DNA of 64,000 nt from Phalacrocorax aristotelis (lineage: Eukaryota; Chordata; Aves; Suliformes; Phalacrocoracidae), in contig NC_134284.1 of the NCBI RefSeq assembly GCF_949628215.1, positions 1,240,001-1,304,000 of the forward strand, written 5' to 3'. Positions 1 to 27,260 of the stretch are shown here, piece by piece. Position numbers and translations under genes: made by a program. The notes beneath the pieces were generated by a model, which searched no databases, had not been told where the DNA came from, and worked only from the letters and a program-made list of their open reading frames with translations. Each line of letters opens with the position of its first letter. Position 1 is the stretch's first letter.

Positions 1-276
1 TTTTTACTTAATACTCTTTTTCTGCACACTCACGTACTCCTAGGCCTATATGGGAACCTTGTTGAATAGTGACTTGCAAACAAAGATCCCCACTGCAGGC
101 AGCTGCCCTGGCAGAGTTTGTGTCTCTTGCTTGAACACACAGCTGAGCAGTTTCTCACCAGAATCCAGCTGATGAGAAGCTCTGACAGCAGGATTGAGGA
201 TAGCAGTACTTCTTTCTGCTGATGGCTAATGCTGCTGGTGACTCGTTGTTCATGGCAGGCTTTGCACCAAAGATAA

Positions 277-15539
<15,263 letters not shown>

Positions 15540-16800
15540 GAGCTCATTCCAAAGGACTTCAGGGATTTTTTTTATTTTTTTTTTTAATTTAGTTGGGGGT
15601 TTGGTGTTTTGTTTTGGTGGTTGGTTTTGGTGGTGGTTTTTTTGTTGGTTTTTTTGCACTGCTCTGTACTGAATTGCAGAGCACTATGATTTTGCTGGTT
15701 ACACACCTTACTTTAATGTGGGCTCTGATTCTTTTTCCATAATATTAGACAAAGTTCCTTAGCATGGGTAGAGCCAGTGTCCTTTTTCTTAAAATGTTGA
15801 TTCTGGGGACACTGCAGGAGCTTCCTTTCCATGCCACACTCCATCCAAAATACCATGCCTCAGGTCACTTGCCTGCACAGTGCTCCAGTCACATTACATC
15901 TGCTCTCTTTCCTGGCACCCATTATTATTCCATCTCCTTATCTTACTGATTTGCTTACAAGCACATACATTTTCTTCAATCCCTCCCACTTTCAGGTTTG
16001 CACCTGCCTTTAGATCACCGCACACCCTGTGTCTGGAATCTCAATCTAGCTCTTAAAACTCCTAGTGACCTCTTTTTGTCATCATAGCCCCTTTCAGTTA
16101 CTACCATTATTTCTAATAATCTCTTCACATCAATCCCCAAGTTGCTCACTTTTTACCTGCATGAGGCTGCAACCTCTGCGAGGCAGATTTGAGTGCAGAT
16201 TTGAATCTGACTGCAGCAGGCTAAGCACACAGTCCTCCTAAAAGTAAATACAGGTGGTAGTGGATACTGTGGCATGTGGCATGAACCCTCTACAAGGATG
16301 CATCCTGTTGAATACTGCCTCTGTTAGGAGCTGCATATCACTGCATCAGAAACTAGATCTACACTGAAAAGGCTATTACCAGAGTGTAAAGGTTAACATG
16401 ACAGTCTGATCAGGTAGTTTAGGCATAACTTCAGCTTTATGCTTTGGTTGTGAATAGCTATTATATTAAAGTTTTTACCATTCAATGTTGCCACTTCCAA
16501 AACAACTATTAAGATAGTCTTTTTGCAGAGACTATTACAGTTTTTATGCAACTGCTTAACGCAACCAAGAGGACAGTTTAATTTTCCTTAGAGCTATAAC
16601 AACTCCTCCCTGAAACCGATGGTAAAAGTGAAAGTCAGAAACTTTCCACAGCCTTGCTCCAGACATGAAAGAAAGAAAGAAGACACTGTTGAGAAGGAAG
16701 AGGAACTAAACTGAGAATAATGCTGTAACTTCAGACCTGAAATAGGGAGTACAGAGCAAGAGTCCAGTGGTACTGAAGAATGTTTTCAACTTTAAATAAA
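15540..16800 (+). other. PLEKHH1: PLEKHH1 3' UTR (probable extent)
   Basis: The sequence after the PLEKHH1 stop is taken as 3' UTR. It starts with a strand-asymmetric T/G tract (15566-15656). The first well-placed AATAAA is at 16795-16800, which would give a UTR of about 1.26 kb. Later AATAAA motifs exist, for example near 18728 and 19496, so the true end is uncertain without transcript data. Confidence 0.45.
15566..15656 (+). repeat. T/G-only low-complexity tract
   Basis: This run of about 90 bases is composed almost entirely of T and G (long T runs alternating with GGTGG and TTGG). It begins about 27 bases after the PLEKHH1 stop. In the mRNA it would be a U/G-rich element near the start of the 3' UTR. 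Confidence 0.8.
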
Positions 16801-19800
16801 GGTGGAAACCTTGTGTCTTGCCTTTCGAGGACTCAGAATGACTGGGACTGGAACAGTGTCAGATGATGCCCTAGATCCTTAGGACTGACGTGTTTGGGAA
16901 TCGACGCTCTTCTACATAACAGATGAACAATTAGATCTCTGGTGCAAGGCTGAATGTGTCAAATGTTCCACCATCAGACAAGCATTTTCAAGGACTCTGT
17001 TAATGACTGTTGTAGATGTTTTGGGATGTGTTTGAAACTGCACATCCTCTCAGACAAAGGAAGACAATGCAAGCAAGTTTTGTACTTTTTCTGTCTTTCA
17101 GCAAATAGAACAGATCTTCCCAACCCAGCTCTGCCCCTCTGACTTGACAGAAGCTGCTCTTTTCAAACTCCTGCTTCCTTCATGCTACCACAGCAAGGAG
17201 GAGGTAGTCAGCAAATGTGTACTTATTGTTCTTCTGACTTTCCTAAAGAATGGGGGTTTTTTGATGTTTCAAAGGAACCTCGTTATAATTGAGAAGGTTA
17301 AGAGATTTTAAACAAGAAAAATAGCAATTCTTCTTGAAAAATCTAAATCTACCTTGCTTTTGAGTTCAGCTATTTTGATAAGCGTTCTAAAAAAGCTGAG
17401 GAAGAATAACTGTATTTGCCTAAGTACCATATGCAACTTCATAATAATTATGCATTCATGGGCACCTTTCCCAAGTTAAAACGGTGTGAATCCAACCATT
17501 AGAAAGAATTCAGCAATAGTAAACCAAAGCTATTTGCAAATGAACAAACCAACCATACCACTGGTTTTATTCCCTAGTACCTGCCACCAACCTTGAAACA
17601 TCCAACTAATGCACACAGTGGAGCTGATACTTCAATAAGTTTTTGTTTCATGCTTATGGTGGGTGCAAAGACACAAATTAAAAGAGCATGGGACAGACAA
17701 AAATCATTTCAAGCAATCCCTGATCAGCATCTTTGTAACATTAAAAACCAACAAACAAAAAAAAACAAACACCCAAACCACCCCATGGAGGGTTGTGGAG
17801 ACAATATGGCAGACATAAGAGAGGAAAACATTGTATGAATGGAGACCTGACTTGCACATACTATAATGTGCCCCCTTGTTACGAATTTAAGGACTGTCCC
17901 TTGAAGTTACAGAAAAGGGTAGAAGCTTTCTGAGCCAAAACCAATTCTGAGACAGTATTTAGTCTTTTTTTTTTTTTTTTCCTTAGATACTTTTAAGTGA
18001 CTATATGTCCTGGAGTGGTCAACAGTATGTATTTCCCGCCTCCCTCTCTCAAACACACAGAGAGTGATCTCAGTGTAGCTACAGTAGTTTGAATACAGAG
18101 AGCATTATTCCTCCTCACTCCATCACCTGTGCCTAACAATTCCTCTATCTGAAGGTCTGTCTGGCAGCCTGCTTCTTGTATCCCACCTGTAACAAAGCTG
18201 CTTCAGGGTAAGCTGAACCGTCATCGGAGCTGGGGATGCTCAAGGCATAAAAGTCTCCACAGTTCAGAGGCTGTACTTACCTTACAGTGCTAACATTCAT
18301 GTCCTCCAGACTTGTACCAGGGCAAACAGGAAGCAGAGAAGTTGAATAAGCAAGAGCTGTCCTGAAGCTCATTGTTTTCTGCCATTACTGCACTTTAAAT
18401 GGCAAAGCATGGCATATAGAAGTTTTTTTCTCTTCCTTATTTCTTAAAAATATTCACCAATACTTGAGTACTTTAGGGACCACCCCACTGATGGATGCAC
18501 ATATACCTCCTATTTATAGCTTACCTGACTTCAACCAACCAACCCTGTGTAGATACCTATTCTGTGTGATTCTTTGCTAGAGAAAAGAATTTTTATTTTA
18601 ACCAATGCTTTTGGCAATGACTATTGCTGCAGCATAGAATGAGATGACAAAAGCCTTTGTTTTCTTAACTGCTGTGTGTATGCAAAAGGCTGTCTGGGAG
18701 ACACTGTGAGATTTCTGTTTGTTCTTAATAAAATGCAGTTATCATGAATTAAACTGTATTATTCTCAGAATGAAAGAAACTATTTTAAAAGCCAAAACAG
18801 TCTCTATGTTAACAAAAACGGACAAAGATTGTGTTTGGTATCCAGGCACACACCTGGTGCAAATGTGCCCTAGTCTGATTCCTTGTTTCTCTCTGCTGAT
18901 CTTCTCTCAGCTTTAGCGGATAACCAAAGTGCACTCCCATGGGCATGGGATGTTCACTCCTTCAAAAGATGGCTAAAACAATCTTCCAGGCTTCCTCCTG
19001 TGATACAGCTACTTGGTTGTTTCTTCAGTGCACATTCTCAGGACTTCATGGAATTTTTACAGCACAGTCAATGTTCCCAGCACGCTCTTAAGCCAAAGAC
19101 TCTGTCCACTCTGCTGAGAGATAATTTATTTTCTAGCACGTTCTCCCCACGGTTCAGCAAATCTTGCTGCTGCTATAGTGCTCCTCAGGGGCCTTGACCA
19201 TTTCTCCTCCCCATGAAGAAACACAACCTGGCCAAACCACGCCCCAAGCCGTACGCAAGTCGAGTGTACCACATGGTTCTTAGCCAAAGGACCTCCGCTG
19301 TAGTCCTTCACATAGTCATGCTCCCAGGGCCTGCCCCAACATACACCCTTCCCACTTCTACCTGGACTTGCTGCCAAACACTGTTTGCATCAGGGTGCAG
19401 CTTCACTAACTTCAGAGAGACCTACCAACTTATATTAGGGCAGCACTGGAATTAAAAATCTGATCAACCCCAATGTTTGAAGTATTTATGAGAAATAAAA
19501 CCATAAAAAATGAAGTAACCTAGACAACATTACCCCAAAGCCAGTGGCACATCCCCAAGCTGCTGCCTTTCACTTGGACAACCAGAATACTTCCTATGAC
19601 ATGAGCTGACCTGTGTCTTTCAAACTTCATGGCACTGTGAAAAAAAACCCAAATCACTTTTATCTCTACCATATTCCATGATGGTATGTCGCCATGTGTT
19701 TTAAATACAGATTATGTAGACAAGCATAGTACAGCACTGTATGCAAATTAAGCGTGATGCCTAGGCTCCTGCCAACTTGCTGGTTTAGCTCTTGTTCTGA

Positions 19801-20019
19801 TACTTCAGTTGTCTCAGTTGCATTACTAAGGAATTATGGAAAAAAGAGAAAAATACCCGTTAAAGGTTACAGTAACTTTTAGCTCAACAACAAAGAAGAA
19901 TTTCCCAACCTTAAGTTACGCCCAAGAGCACAAATCAATAAAACTTTATTTGCATAGTCATTACCATAATTTTCAACAACACATTTTCCTCATATTCTCA
20001 GAGCAACTGAGGTGGCCCT
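16801..20019. other. PLEKHH1-PIGH spacer without a recognisable gene
   Basis: Only short open frames occur on either strand, none resembling a known protein or flanked by convincing splice sites. A 16-base T run lies at 17965-17980 and an A/C-rich stretch near 17745-17785. I see no RNA gene. Confidence 0.6.
17965..17980 (+). repeat. Poly(T) run
   Basis: Sixteen consecutive T on the plus strand. No adjacent processed-pseudogene body is recognised. Confidence 0.8.
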
Positions 20020-20485
20020 TTTAATGCCACATCTTTTCCATGTCCTGTGTCACCATGCCCCTGCCCCATTCAGCAATGGGTCCACATTTTCCCTGTCTCC
20101 CTTTTGCCACTTACGTACTTACAGAAGTCCTTCTTGTTGCCTTTGACATCCCTCAACAGATTAAACTCCAGGTGGTCTTTGGCTTTCCTAACCGCATCTC
20201 GGACAGTGTTGCTGTACTTCTCCCAGGTTACCTATCCCTGCTCCAACCTCCTGTATACTTCCTTCTTCTGTTTGAGTTTTGCCAGGAGCAACTTGTTCAT
20301 CCACGCAGGCTTCCTGGTATTTTTGCTTGACTTCCTGCTCATTGGGACAGACAGTTCTTGAGTGTTGAGGAGATGATTCTTGACAATCAATCCACTTTCT
20401 TGGACACCTCTTCCCTCTAGGGCCCCATCCCATGGGACTCTTTCAAGCAAATCCCTGAAGAGGTCAAAGTCTGCTCTCCTATGTT
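20020..20485 (-). mobile_element. CR1 LINE internal ORF2 fragment
   Basis: On the minus strand this reads as the segment between the CR1 endonuclease and reverse transcriptase: RVPWDGALEGRGVQES, then [20 protein letters not shown], then a frameshifted [13 protein letters not shown]. The order matches the same region of the longer CR1 at 56.8-57.2 kb ([36 protein letters not shown]). No CR1 3' tail is present, so this is an internal fragment. It lies on the PIGH strand, just past its stop. Confidence 0.85.
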
Positions 20486-20489
20486 TATT
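20484..20489 (-). terminator. PIGH: Candidate PIGH poly(A) signal
   Basis: TTTATT on the plus strand gives AATAAA on the PIGH strand, about 560 bases past the stop and directly beside the CR1 fragment. A second candidate is at 19945-19950. Choice between them needs transcripts. Confidence 0.4.
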
Positions 20490-21050
20490 TCATTAAACAT
20501 AACTGAATGCAACTGTATATTTTAATTTTCTGTTATTTTCTTTCTGAAATTCTCCTGTGGATCAGGAAGTTACCATCCCAGCCCACAAGTCAGCTTTGGT
20601 ATTTAGAGTGGTATATGCTTTTTTTCAACCAAAAGGTTTAATAGAAAGAAAAACATATTTTTGGCAGTCTGGCCAAGGTGACGTTTGAGTTTATAATAAT
20701 TTTCAGATCCACAAAAGAGTAAATGTTTGATGCATGTTCTTTGCCTACCTTGGCCCTATTTCCCCATAATTCTTTTCTGGAGAGGCAAGGAAAAATCTTT
20801 TCTATTTGAGACTAAAAAGTTCTGCTCACCTGTCTTCACAGAAGAGGATTTCAAGGTTCACTTCTGTGCTTGAGCTGACATTTGCTGTAACAACTCTGTG
20901 AGTCTGTGTGGGCCATTAGCCCTAACATCACTGTACTGCTGCACCACTTTCTACTCATCTAATTTAAAAAAAAAGCCATGGGGCAGTTTTGCTTGCCTTT
21001 CCATCTGTCTCTAAGCCCTGCTGCAAGTTTGCTGCCTCCATTTTTTTTTA

Positions 21051-21152
21051 CTATTTTATTTCACTTGATTGCGGAGCTGTCTTCCTCTGCTCCAGGATTT
21101 CTTGACAACTTTTGTACACTTCTGTCAAGCAGTCCAGACGTGGCTTTGAGCT
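21051..21152 (-). CDS. PIGH: PIGH exon 4 (terminal)
   Basis: 33 codons plus TAG (21053-21051), acceptor [28 protein letters not shown] then the divergent tail [20 protein letters not shown] and SCQEIL are the family signature at the C terminus. Confidence 0.95.
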   Translation of the reverse strand, partial: SSKPRLDCLTEVYKSCQEILEQRKTAPQSSEIK

Positions 21153-24100
21153 CTAGAATTTAAGTCAAACAACAGAGAATCAGGCTGTGAACTGGCTGTA
21201 AAAGATCTGGAAAGATTTAACTTCCCACTAGTGAGACTGTTGGGCAGAGAAAGGAACGTGGAGACAGCTAACTATCAGAAGCATGCATGTATCAGAAATA
21301 CAACAGCCAAGTATTTGTAGCTGATTAGCTTTCTCACATTAAGTCAATGGAGAATAGATTTTCTTTTTACATGTTCATTGAGAAATAATCTGTCACAGTC
21401 TGGGAGGTGTTTGATGTGTGTGAGCTGGTGTTACGGGAACGCAAAGCCGTTCCATAAGCCATACCTGCTCTGTGATGAAGAAGGCCAGTCCATAAAGCTG
21501 AGGTCAAAACATGCAGTACTGTTCTGCAGTTAGCCTGAATCTCTCACCAAATCAGAAATCTTCCCATTTCTCAGCTCACAGATCACAGTGACACATCGAC
21601 ACCTCCCAACCCACCACCCCATCTGTTAGGCCATACTCCCTCTAGAGACCTACCAAACCACAGACTTCCATATGCTAATCAACCATCCCAGGAGACTCCA
21701 CTCTGAAAAATCTACCTTCAGGACAGGGAATTTAGACACCTGGCCCTTGGCCTCTGCTAGTACTGTCAACAAAAGGACAACGGGTTAACTGAAAACATCA
21801 ATTCTTTTCACACAAACAGCAAATGGTGGTCAAAGTATAATGATTTTCCATCACTTCTAACCTGGACCAGACTAAAACCAGCAAGAAGGTGAAAGTTTCC
21901 CAGTCCCACAGCCCCTGTGGTCCCATGACTTTTGAGCTCCCAAAACAGCATTGCTGTGTAAAGTCCATCAAATGCCTCTCCTTGTAAGTGTTGCTTAAGA
22001 GAACAATAGGTCAGTTCAGCACAGAAGTGCTCCTGGGCTCAGTGACACGGTAAATTGTATTTTTGAAGGCTGACATAACTTAGAGCAATCCAATGAAGGA
22101 GATGCAACAAAGTTACTAATTACTGCTCCTTCAAAACTAAGTAACATACTAACTTGCACGCTAAAGTGAGAATTACTGACAGGTAATGAATTGCAGACTG
22201 ACACAGCTCTTTCTGTACCTCCTTTACTGGTGGAGTCAACCCTACCAATACTGAGATATTTCCATTAAAATAAAACTGTTCAGAATTGAGGTAGGAAAAA
22301 AAAAGAAACTACACAAATGCCAGGCAGCCTCTTTGAAGCTGGAAAGGAGCATGTATAACTAAAACCGGTTCCTGATTGCAGCTCTCTGGAACTTGTTAGT
22401 TGATTTCCAGCAAATCCTTTTTTTTCCCCTTGACTATGTGTGAAATACTTTATATTGTTGTTAGTATATGTCTTTACAATTGTGGGACTGAGTTAGCAAC
22501 AACTATCGATGGAATAGTCTATTTACACCCATAAGTTTCAGCTGAAGACTAACTGTATCGGTGATAAACTGGAAGTGGAGCAGAAAATGACAGGAATGAG
22601 CAGGTGAATTAAGAAGGACAGGAAGGGCTATAAATTTCAGCAGTCTCAGATGTGCGGTACCTCTGTACCGCTTATCACCGCTCAAGGATCAGGGCATTGT
22701 TGTGTTAAGCATGTACATGCAGAAAGAAAATCCATCCCAAAAACAGGATTATGAACAGTCAGAACAAGTTAGCACGAGAAGAGAAAGGAGAGACAGGGTA
22801 ATAGTAAAGCAAACAAGTTATTATACATTAAGCAAATTGCTCACAGCTTGTACTGTGATCTTTGTCAACGGGTGGGACATGGGAAGTCATTCTAATGCCA
22901 AGGAGTTTTTTATGGGTGCTTTTGGCACACAGAGCTGAGAGAAAAATCAACTGCAGCACAGTGCCATAGTTATGATGGTAACGCTGAGCATAAAGCAATG
23001 CAGAAAGCTGTAGGAGTCCTCAGTACCCTACGTGAGCCAAAGACTTCTAGTTCATGCAGACTCCTGGTTGGGCTCATATTTACACAGCTCCATGTTCTTT
23101 GAATGGAGGGCAAATGAAAAAAAAATCCCCTGTACGTAGTTCTTTGAGACTTCTAATACCACCCATTCCACAGTTCTGCAAGACCCACCCTGAAGGCCCA
23201 GCCAGGGAAAGGCCAATGTAATTGGCACCTGGAGCAGAAAAGATATGCCAAGACACCTGGTGCGCACACAGAAACCACAGATCTGGATTTCTCCACCATT
23301 CAGTCAAACTCACCTGAAAGAGTGGCACAACCTCAGATACTCCCTGAGGATCTCCAGGGTCCTGGAGGAGGATGCACAGGTAGTAGATAACTTTTTGCTA
23401 CAAGACAAACAGACAAAATCATTGGAGTTTGAAAATGCTATCCAAGTGCCTGGAGTTATCACAGAAGGAGGATCTGTTTCAGCTCACTGGGCTGAAGGCC
23501 AGTCACCCCAGGACACAGTCAAGCCTACAAATTCATATCTATAGCTTTTCTACCTTCACACAATAAAAAAATAATTTTACCTGTGGTTTTTTTATTAAAT
23601 TTTTAACCTGAAAAGAACACACACATGCTGGAAGAGTAAGGTCTGCTTTTCTACAGGAGCTTTGCAGAAAACCCCAGCAAAAGGAAAATAATCTCTCCTG
23701 TTGTCTATCTTCTTACCTCCCTCTTGACTACTTACAGAGTTTGGCACCAGGATTTGTAAGAACAATACAACACAAAGAGCTAAAACCACTAGCTTGGTGT
23801 CAGCGGCATTATCTAAGGGATGGATTTGGCTTTATGAGGTTATTTGTTTCACTTGAGTTCTTCTTTAGAGGTGAGAGAACAGATAAGAGGATAAAGAGAG
23901 AAATCTGAAACATAGCTCCTGACGTCAGTAAAGCTATGGATGGTGCTGTGTTTAATTGCTCTGGTAAACCATGCTCATGAAAATATACTGGATATGATTG
24001 TACCTAGGGATACACAAGAAAAAAGACTGTATATGATTACCATATGGATGGCTTCATTGATAACCACATCCTTCACTTGAACCATCTCAATGAAGGTTGT

Positions 24101-26723
24101 GCTCTCCTTCCCTGAAGCATAGGATGAAGTCACCTGAATGCCAAGTGAGCCAATGACCAACAGGGACTCCTGGTCAATTTTCACAAAGTGCAGGTATATG
24201 ATCAGTCCAATCAGCGTGATGAAGATAGCAGCAGAGAGCACCATACTATTCTGTAACACAAGCCAAGCAAAGACAGATCTCTGGTCTTACAATTAATTGA
24301 ACACGGCTTTAGAGAAAGTACTATTGCACAGTAAATTATAATATTAAAGCTACAGTTACAAGGCAATTTTACTTAGGTGGAGTAATGAGTGTAGTGAGAT
24401 TTAAATGAGTCTTCCTAGAATCACTAAGGTTGGAAAAGGCCTCTAGGATCATCAAGTCCAACCATCAACCAAACACCACCATGCCTCCTAAACCATGTCC
24501 CGAAGTGCCATGTCTACAGGTTTTTTGAACACCTCCAGGGATGGTGACTCCACCACCTCCCTGGGCAGCCTGTTCCAATGCCTGACCACTCTTTCAGTAA
24601 AGAAATTTTCCCTAATATCCAATCTAAACCTCCCCTGATGCAGCTTGAGGCCACTCCCTCTCATCCTATCACTAATGACTTGGGAGAAGAGAGCAGCACC
24701 CACCTCACTACAACCTCCTTTCAGGTAGCTGTAGAGAGCAATAAGGTCTCCCCTCAGCCTGTTCTTCTCCAGACTAAACAACTCCAGTTCCCTCAGCCGC
24801 TCCTCATAAGACTTGTTCTCCAAGTCTCTCTCTTCACAGTATGGTCTGAAAGAACTGGGAGCTGAAACTGAAAACTGAGAGAAAATTCTATTGCCTTGTA
24901 AATTGAGTGCAGAAATCTCAACCAAAACCAGCTAGTTGCATCAATGACAGTGTATTATACAAATGTCTATAGAGGTGATATCACTGACAGAGAAGTGTCA
25001 TGAAATGCTTACTAGAACTGAAGGTGGAGTCTCAGAGGGGAAGAAAAATCTTTTAGGGAAAACCTGCGGCCTGCTGGTTTTCTTCTTACAAACTGCAAGT
25101 CTAAACTTGTTCAAACCTCGTCTCTCTTCCTGCCTTAAATACCAATCTAAAGAACATTTGCTTTTTTCTGTGCTGTGTCTGAGGACAAACATCTTTTGCA
25201 TGCTGCAGTCTTGGGATTGCTGTTACATAAAATTATATATGACTGATGAAACTATAGTCAACAGTAAGTCACCTGAAGACTTGGTAATAAATCCTAAAGG
25301 TCCGCAACCTACAACCTATTTCTGGGACATGTTTTAGAGAGCTCCAGGCCGCACACCCATGAATTAAAGTTGTAACTGACACTTCCTAAAGGACCAGACT
25401 GCTTGGCTGTGCCACTCAGGCTGGGCCTGTACCTCCATGTGAGGTGAAGAAGCCATGGCCACTTGCAAACAGAAAGGATGTAGGACTTCTCTGTAAGTTT
25501 GTCATCATGGGAAAAAACCCAGTCATGAATTACAGACACTGAAATCCACACAGAGAGAGACTTTCAGATCTGGTTTCCTGGCAGAAAGGAAGGATTGCAG
25601 TCACTTGCATACAAGCTGCGTGAGCACGTGTAAATCCAAGCGGGAGGATGGTGGGGTAGTAACCACTGGCTGGGGTGTACACTTTTTTAACAAATAACAC
25701 TCAAACACAGCTTCCCTTTCAGCTAGAGGAATGTGAACCATATTTTTGTATCAGAAACCTCCCAACTGACTCACACTGCAATCTCTGTCTTCATTCCTTG
25801 GGAAAGATTATTGAAAAAATTGAAGTGCAACTGTCATAGATTTGTCACAGCAACCAGCTTCTTCGGTCAAGCCCCTGACTCCAATCTGAAGATAACTGGT
25901 CTGGTCCTTCCCTGCAAGTATGGGTCACAGATCAGATACCTAAGCTAATATTTTTGATTTATCAGCAGCTTTTGAAATCTCTGCTGCCAAGGTCTTATTG
26001 CCTCAGCTGTGAAACATGAGCAGGTAGAAGACATTCACGGTGCAGTGGCCTCCAAGTTACTTGGGAAGATCCCTTTGGGGACTAACAATCACTCACCTTC
26101 TTCAATACATCCTTTATTCCAGATTCCCGCAACTCATCTCTCTAAGTAAATATCTGTGATTTGGACTCACAAGAACGTGCTACACCCCTACGCACGTCTA
26201 CCGTACAAACCATGGGGGGCACCCGAGGAGCCACCCAGAGCAGCCGGGCCGCAGCCTGTGGGCCCTCGGACACCGGCTGGCATCGTTATCACCACATTCT
26301 TATCGCCACCTCCCACGTCGCCGTTCCCGCAGCACGGAGGAGGCCCGGGAGACGCGGAGGCCGCCTTCCCGCCGCCTCTAGACACCCTCTTGGGCCCGCG
26401 TTGCCCGTGTCCCGGGCGCGGCTCGGCAGTGGCTGCGTGGCTCCCGCCGGGCCTTGGCGCCGGCCGGCGTTCGAGCCGCGGAGCGGCAGGAAGGGGCGAG
26501 GCCGGTGCGCGGCGGCCCCGGGGGGGGGGTGTCGGGCGGTCGGTACCTGGCTGAGCACGAAGAGGCCGTAGGCCGCCAACCAGACGGCGGAGGTGGCGGC
26601 GCTGAGCGAGCGGAGCTGTAGGCGGGGGCAGCGCACCGCCAGCTCCCGGCAGGAGCCGCTGTGCCGGCGGCACCGCAGCGCGATAGTCGCCCCCGAGGCC
26701 GAGCGGTACCGCCGCTCCTCCAT
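21051..26723 (-). CDS. PIGH: PIGH, phosphatidylinositol N-acetylglucosaminyltransferase subunit H (complete, 4 exons)
   Basis: Minus-strand exons 26723-26547, 24250-24041, 23397-23314 and 21152-21051 join in phase 0 at every border to give 190 residues (human about 188). PIG-H is a non-catalytic subunit of the ER complex (PIG-A, C, Q, P, Y, DPM2) that transfers GlcNAc from UDP-GlcNAc to phosphatidylinositol, the first step of GPI-anchor synthesis, on the cytosolic face. Two adjacent hydrophobic segments (about 40-58, [17 protein letters not shown]; about 61-80, [16 protein letters not shown]) can form a membrane hairpin. The conserved core ([40 protein letters not shown]) follows. The start ATG at 26723-26721 has G at -3 and +4 and is the first ATG in its frame inside the CpG island. 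It is divergent from ARG2 and convergent with PLEKHH1. Confidence 0.95.
23314..23397 (-). CDS. PIGH: PIGH exon 3
   Basis: 28 codons between acceptor CTTGTAG and donor [26 protein letters not shown] and SEVVPLFQ. It aligns with the family segment following the conserved NEAI motif. It is too short to be found by open-frame length. Confidence 0.95.
24041..24250 (-). CDS. PIGH: PIGH exon 2
   Basis: 70 codons between acceptor GTGTTACAG and donor [66 protein letters not shown] and [10 protein letters not shown]. This is the most conserved part of PIG-H. Confidence 0.97.
24417..24823 (-). mobile_element. CR1 LINE 3' fragment in PIGH intron 1
   Basis: Minus-strand CR1 tail in sense with PIGH. It encodes [40 protein letters not shown] and [20 protein letters not shown] with an uninterrupted local frame. 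It ends at the plus-strand left edge in the complement of GGCCTTTTCCAACCTTAGTG. The 5' truncation point is near 24823. Confidence 0.93.
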
Positions 26724-27260
26724 GCCGCTCACCGGAACCACCGCAGAGCAGCCTAGAGCGCCCTGCCCGGCTCGGTGGTACGGGTCCAACCACACGCTTC
26801 CGGCGCTCCTCTCGCCGCGGGAAGGGGTGGTGCGGCCCGGCGGGCGCCTGGCCTGCCCTCCCTCTCCTCCGCCTCACGCGGGCTCGCGGGGCGCGAAGCC
26901 TCCGCCGCCGCCACCGTCCCAGAATGGTGGGTGGGGCTGCTTCTAATGGGCCTCCCGCTCCCCCGGGCCCCGCTGGGCCACCCCTCGGCCCCGGCCCCGC
27001 GGCGGAGCCGGGGTCGGCCCGGCCCGGGCGCGGAGCGCAGCCGCGGACGCTGCGCGGGGTTAGCGCGGCCGCGCGGGAGGAGCCTTAGCTGAGGTGAGCT
27101 CAGGAGGGGAGCCTCGAGCACAGCTCTCCCCTGCCAAACGGCGTCCCCCGGCAGCCTCCCGCCCCCTGATTCCCCGGCCCCGCCGCGCCCGGCCCCGCTC
27201 TGCCCCCGGGGCGCCGCCGCCGGGTTGTCCCCAGGGTTAAACCTCGCCAGGCGGCGTCTT
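26190..27260. promoter_or_regulatory. CpG island over PIGH exon 1 and promoter
   Basis: Dense CpG and high GC contrast sharply with AT-rich flanks. The island covers PIGH exon 1 and extends about 500 bases upstream of it. Two ETS-type cores lie near the start: CCGGAA at 26732-26737 and CTTCCGG at 26797-26803, the latter CCGGAAG on the PIGH strand. No TATA box is seen, consistent with a housekeeping promoter. Long open frames on both strands here are composition artefacts. Confidence 0.8.
26547..26723 (-). CDS. PIGH: PIGH exon 1 (coding part)
   Basis: 59 codons from [23 protein letters not shown] and then [20 protein letters not shown] with final Q, before donor GTACCG. It lies in the CpG island and is very GC-rich. 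The N terminus is poorly conserved, but the cysteine and [10 protein letters not shown] segment matches the family. Confidence 0.93.

Larger units (their letters stand above)
21153..26546 (-). other. PIGH introns (3)
   Basis: Introns are 24251-26546, 23398-24040 and 21153-23313, all GT-AG. The first contains the CR1 copy at 24.4 kb and begins in the CpG island with a G run (26520-26529). The third contains a 7-bp perfect hairpin at 22654-22671. No further exon or RNA gene is recognised. Confidence 0.75.

Noticed and set aside
26724-26795. In-frame upstream extension of PIGH exon 1 (24 codons, starting at a GTG)
   Set aside because: There is no ATG in the extension, and the ATG at 26723 has a good context and matches the family N terminus.
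26188-26877. 229-codon minus-strand open frame and several overlapping frames on both strands in the PIGH CpG island
   Set aside because: GC-rich islands lack stop codons by composition. These frames are Pro/Arg/Gly/Ala-rich, overlap the true PIGH exon 1 in other frames, and resemble no family.
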